Source: CBDCHC01 sp965217075
GTDB taxonomy: Bacteria > Pseudomonadota > Gammaproteobacteria > PS1 > Pseudothioglobaceae
Reading direction: 5' to 3'
Assembly (NCBI GenBank): GCA_965217075.1
Contig: CBDCHC010000001.1
Location: 62,001-126,000 of the forward strand
DNA length: 64,000 nt
Position numbers and translations under genes: made by a program. The stretch's first letter is position 1. Every line of letters begins with the position of its first letter. Below are positions 62,261 to 64,000 of this stretch, piece after piece. Under the pieces are notes generated by a model. The model was not told the origin of the DNA, did no database searches, and was given only the letters and a program-made list of their open reading frames with translations.

Positions 62261-63322
62261 CTATTCAATAGTAATATTAGGAAAAGCCGCTATATCTTTA
62301 TCTGCCATAGATAATTTAGCTGTTGTTTTGCAAGCCATTTCTCTATAAATATCACTAATACGACTTTGTGGATTACTAACTACGCTAGGAGTACCATTAT
62401 CAACATCTACTCTAATACCTTTTTCTAATGGTAATGCTCCAAGAAAATTAACTCCAACATCGACTGCCATTTTTTTACCACCATCTACCCCAAAAATTTC
62501 CTCCTCATGCCCACATTTACTACAAATATGCATGCTCATATTTTCAATAATACCAAGAATAGGAATATTTACTTTTTCAAACATTTTTAAACCTTTTTTA
62601 GCATCAAGCAAAGCAATATCTTGCGGGGTGGTAACTATAATAGCACCACTAACAGGTATTTTTTGACTAAGAGTTAACTGGGTATCACCAGTACCTGGTG
62701 GTAAATCAATTATCATATAATCAATTTTACGCCATAAAGTATCACGCAATAATTGCTCTAAAGCCTGTGTTATCATTGGTCCTCTCCAAATCATAGGCGA
62801 GTCTTCTGGCACTAAAAAACCTATAGACATAACTTGCAAGCCATGCGCCAAAACTGGCAATAATTTACCCTCAGCTGTACTATCTGGTTTAATCTTATCA
62901 ACACCTAACATTTTTGGCAAACTTGGTCCATAAATATCAGCATCCAGTAAAGCAACTTTAGCTCCTTCTTTTTGTAACGCTAATGCTAAATTTACTGCAG
63001 TGGTTGATTTACCAACGCCACCTTTGCCAGAAGCTATAGCTATAATATTTTTAACTTCTGCTAATTTATCAACCCCTTTTTGTGTTACATAATTAGCTAT
63101 TTTTGTAGTTATATTAATCTTAGCATTAGTTATTTTATCTAATATCTTGTTTTTTAATGTTTTATGATAACTATCACATGGGTAATTAATAATTAAATTA
63201 ATAATTACTTCACCATTATTTATATCAATACTATCAATATTTTTAGCTATATCTTCATTGGTGTAATCATCTTTAATTGTAGTTAAAAGTTGCTTAATTT
63301 TTTCCTTGTTATAATCACCCAT
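62261..63322 (-). CDS. apbC: Iron-sulfur carrier protein Mrp/ApbC
   Basis: P-loop ATPase that binds and delivers Fe-S clusters. 353 residues. An N-terminal MIP18-like domain (about 1-85) is followed by the deviant Walker A SGKGGVGKST (98-107), DADIYGPSLPKMLG, IDLPPGTGDTQLTL and the C-terminal cluster-binding pair in HICSKCGHEEE. Diverges from secA across 105 bases. Confidence 0.96.
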   Translation of the reverse strand: MGDYNKEKIKQLLTTIKDDYTNEDIAKNIDSIDINNGEVIINLIINYPCDSYHKTLKNKILDKITNAKINITTKIANYVTQKGVDKLAEVKNIIAIASGKGGVGKSTTAVNLALALQKEGAKVALLDADIYGPSLPKMLGVDKIKPDSTAEGKLLPVLAHGLQVMSIGFLVPEDSPMIWRGPMITQALEQLLRDTLWRKIDYMIIDLPPGTGDTQLTLSQKIPVSGAIIVTTPQDIALLDAKKGLKMFEKVNIPILGIIENMSMHICSKCGHEEEIFGVDGGKKMAVDVGVNFLGALPLEKGIRVDVDNGTPSVVSNPQSRISDIYREMACKTTAKLSMADKDIAAFPNITIE

Positions 63323-63414
63323 ATAAAATACTATTTATAAAAATTTCAAATTTTACTCTATCAAACATCATTTTAAACTTATAATTTATGGGAAAATATT
63401 GTGTTTATTATATA

Positions 63415-63420
63415 TATAAT
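63415..63420 (+). promoter_or_regulatory. secA -10 box, probable leaderless transcript
   Basis: TATAAT whose last base is eight bases before the secA ATG at 63428, so transcription would begin about one base before the start codon. The sequence between is AT only, with no ribosome-binding site. No strong -35 box is seen; other AT-rich hexamers nearby could also act. Confidence 0.5.
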
Positions 63421-63427
63421 ATAAATT

Positions 63428-64000
63428 ATGCTTATTAAAATTATTAGCAAAATTATTGGCAATAGAAACGATAGAGTCCTTAAAGAATATAGCAAAATTG
63501 TAGAAAATATTAATTCTTATAACGATAAATTAACAACTATTAGCAATCAGGAATTATTAGAAAAAACTACTATTTTAAAAAAAAGACTTAAAAATGGTGA
63601 AACATTAGACAATATTTTAGCTGAAGCTTTTGCTGTTATCCGTGAGGCTAGTTCTCGTATTCTAAATTTACGTCATTTTGATGTACAATTATTAGGAGGC
63701 ATTGCATTGCATTATGGCAAAATTGCAGAAATGGCAACTGGTGAGGGAAAAACATTGGTTGCTACCTTAGCAGCTTATCTTAATGCGCTAACTGGCAATA
63801 GCGTTCATATTGTTACTGTAAATGATTATTTAGCAAAAAGAGATGGCAATGAAATGGGGCAATTATTTACATTTATGCAACTTTCTGTTGGTATTGTAAC
63901 TGCAGATATGGATGATAATGATAAAAAATTAGCTTATAAGTCTGATATTATATATGCTACAAATAATGAACTTGGTTTTGATTACTTACGTGATAATATG
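63428..64000 (+). CDS. secA: Preprotein translocase ATPase SecA, 5' part
   Basis: Motor ATPase of the Sec pathway. The first 191 codons are visible: MLIKIISKIIGNRNDRVLKE, AFAVIREASSRILNLRHFDV, the Walker A region MATGEGKTLVATL near residue 105, NDYLAKRDGNEMG, and NELGFDYLRDNM at the window end. A full protein is about 850-900 residues; the rest lies beyond base 64000. The usual neighbour secM is not seen upstream. Confidence 0.97.
   Translation, partial: MLIKIISKIIGNRNDRVLKEYSKIVENINSYNDKLTTISNQELLEKTTILKKRLKNGETLDNILAEAFAVIREASSRILNLRHFDVQLLGGIALHYGKIAEMATGEGKTLVATLAAYLNALTGNSVHIVTVNDYLAKRDGNEMGQLFTFMQLSVGIVTADMDDNDKKLAYKSDIIYATNNELGFDYLRDNM

Overview
The window is a very AT-rich, densely packed bacterial chromosome segment with almost only housekeeping genes, many 1 to 30 base overlaps between neighbours, and no insertion sequences, prophage, CRISPR or rRNA that I can see. 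Gene families and order (metY-rimP-nusA-infB-rbfA, infC-rpmI-rplT-pheST, tolQRA, ubiG, iscX, trmJ, cmoB, lptC-lptA) point to a gammaproteobacterium. An overlapping dsrN-dsrR pair (49.2-50.5 kb) belongs to the reverse dissimilatory sulfite reductase system, so I infer a sulfur oxidiser, possibly a SUP05/Thioglobaceae-like bacterium or thiotrophic symbiont. The low GC and decaying genes suggest a genome under reduction. The species call is inference.

Layout. 1-11.1 kb, minus strand: one long translation super-operon reading tRNA-fMet, rimP, nusA, infB, rbfA, thrS, infC (AUU start), rpmI, rplT, pheS, pheT (cut by the window edge). A hairpin terminator/attenuator sits between the tRNA and rimP. 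11.2-14.7 kb: gshB, lptA, lptC, thiE, queE in mixed orientation with abutting or overlapping ends. 14.7-24.4 kb, minus: uvrB, grxD, a TauE/SafE permease, a HupE/UreJ-type membrane protein, ubiG, bcp and a 1408-residue repeat adhesin that looks like a type I secretion substrate. 24.4-29.7 kb, minus: lon, hflX, rnhA, glyA. 29.8-37.7 kb, plus: alr, an O-antigen-ligase-like membrane protein, tolQ, tolR, tolA, an orphan MbcA/ParS-type (DUF2384) protein, minC, frr, cmoB.

37.7-38.7 kb holds remains of two decayed genes (an RND/MMPL-type exporter and a DUF1302 outer-membrane protein). 38.8-41.2 kb: a two-subunit sodium:solute symporter plus an unknown anchored protein. 41.3-42.8 kb: a membrane-anchored FMN glutamate-synthase-like protein. 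42.9-43.6 kb: a frameshifted DUF2130 pseudogene. 43.7-50.5 kb, minus: dsrN, dsrR, a Sel1-repeat protein, gltX, pyrD (class 1B), leuS. 50.6-60.7 kb, plus: rluC, ubiA, trmJ, an M23 peptidase-like protein, an RDD protein, bioB, spoT, iscX, tolB, pal, pabB. The end carries miaA (-), ccmH (+), mrp/apbC (-) and the start of secA (+).

Common threads. (1) Clear Shine-Dalgarno sequences are seen mainly at ribosomal/translation genes, pal and the symporter, while many other starts lack one. (2) Several genes have a perfect TATAAT box placed so that transcription would begin at or within a few bases of the start codon, suggesting leaderless mRNAs. (3) The visible frameshifts in the pseudogenes lie in runs of 7-8 identical bases. 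I did not find an obviously new multi-gene defence or mobile system. The most unusual items are the orphan DUF2384 protein in the tol-min operon, the split dsrN-dsrR locus, the adhesin, the extended LptC, and the leaderless/divergent start architecture.
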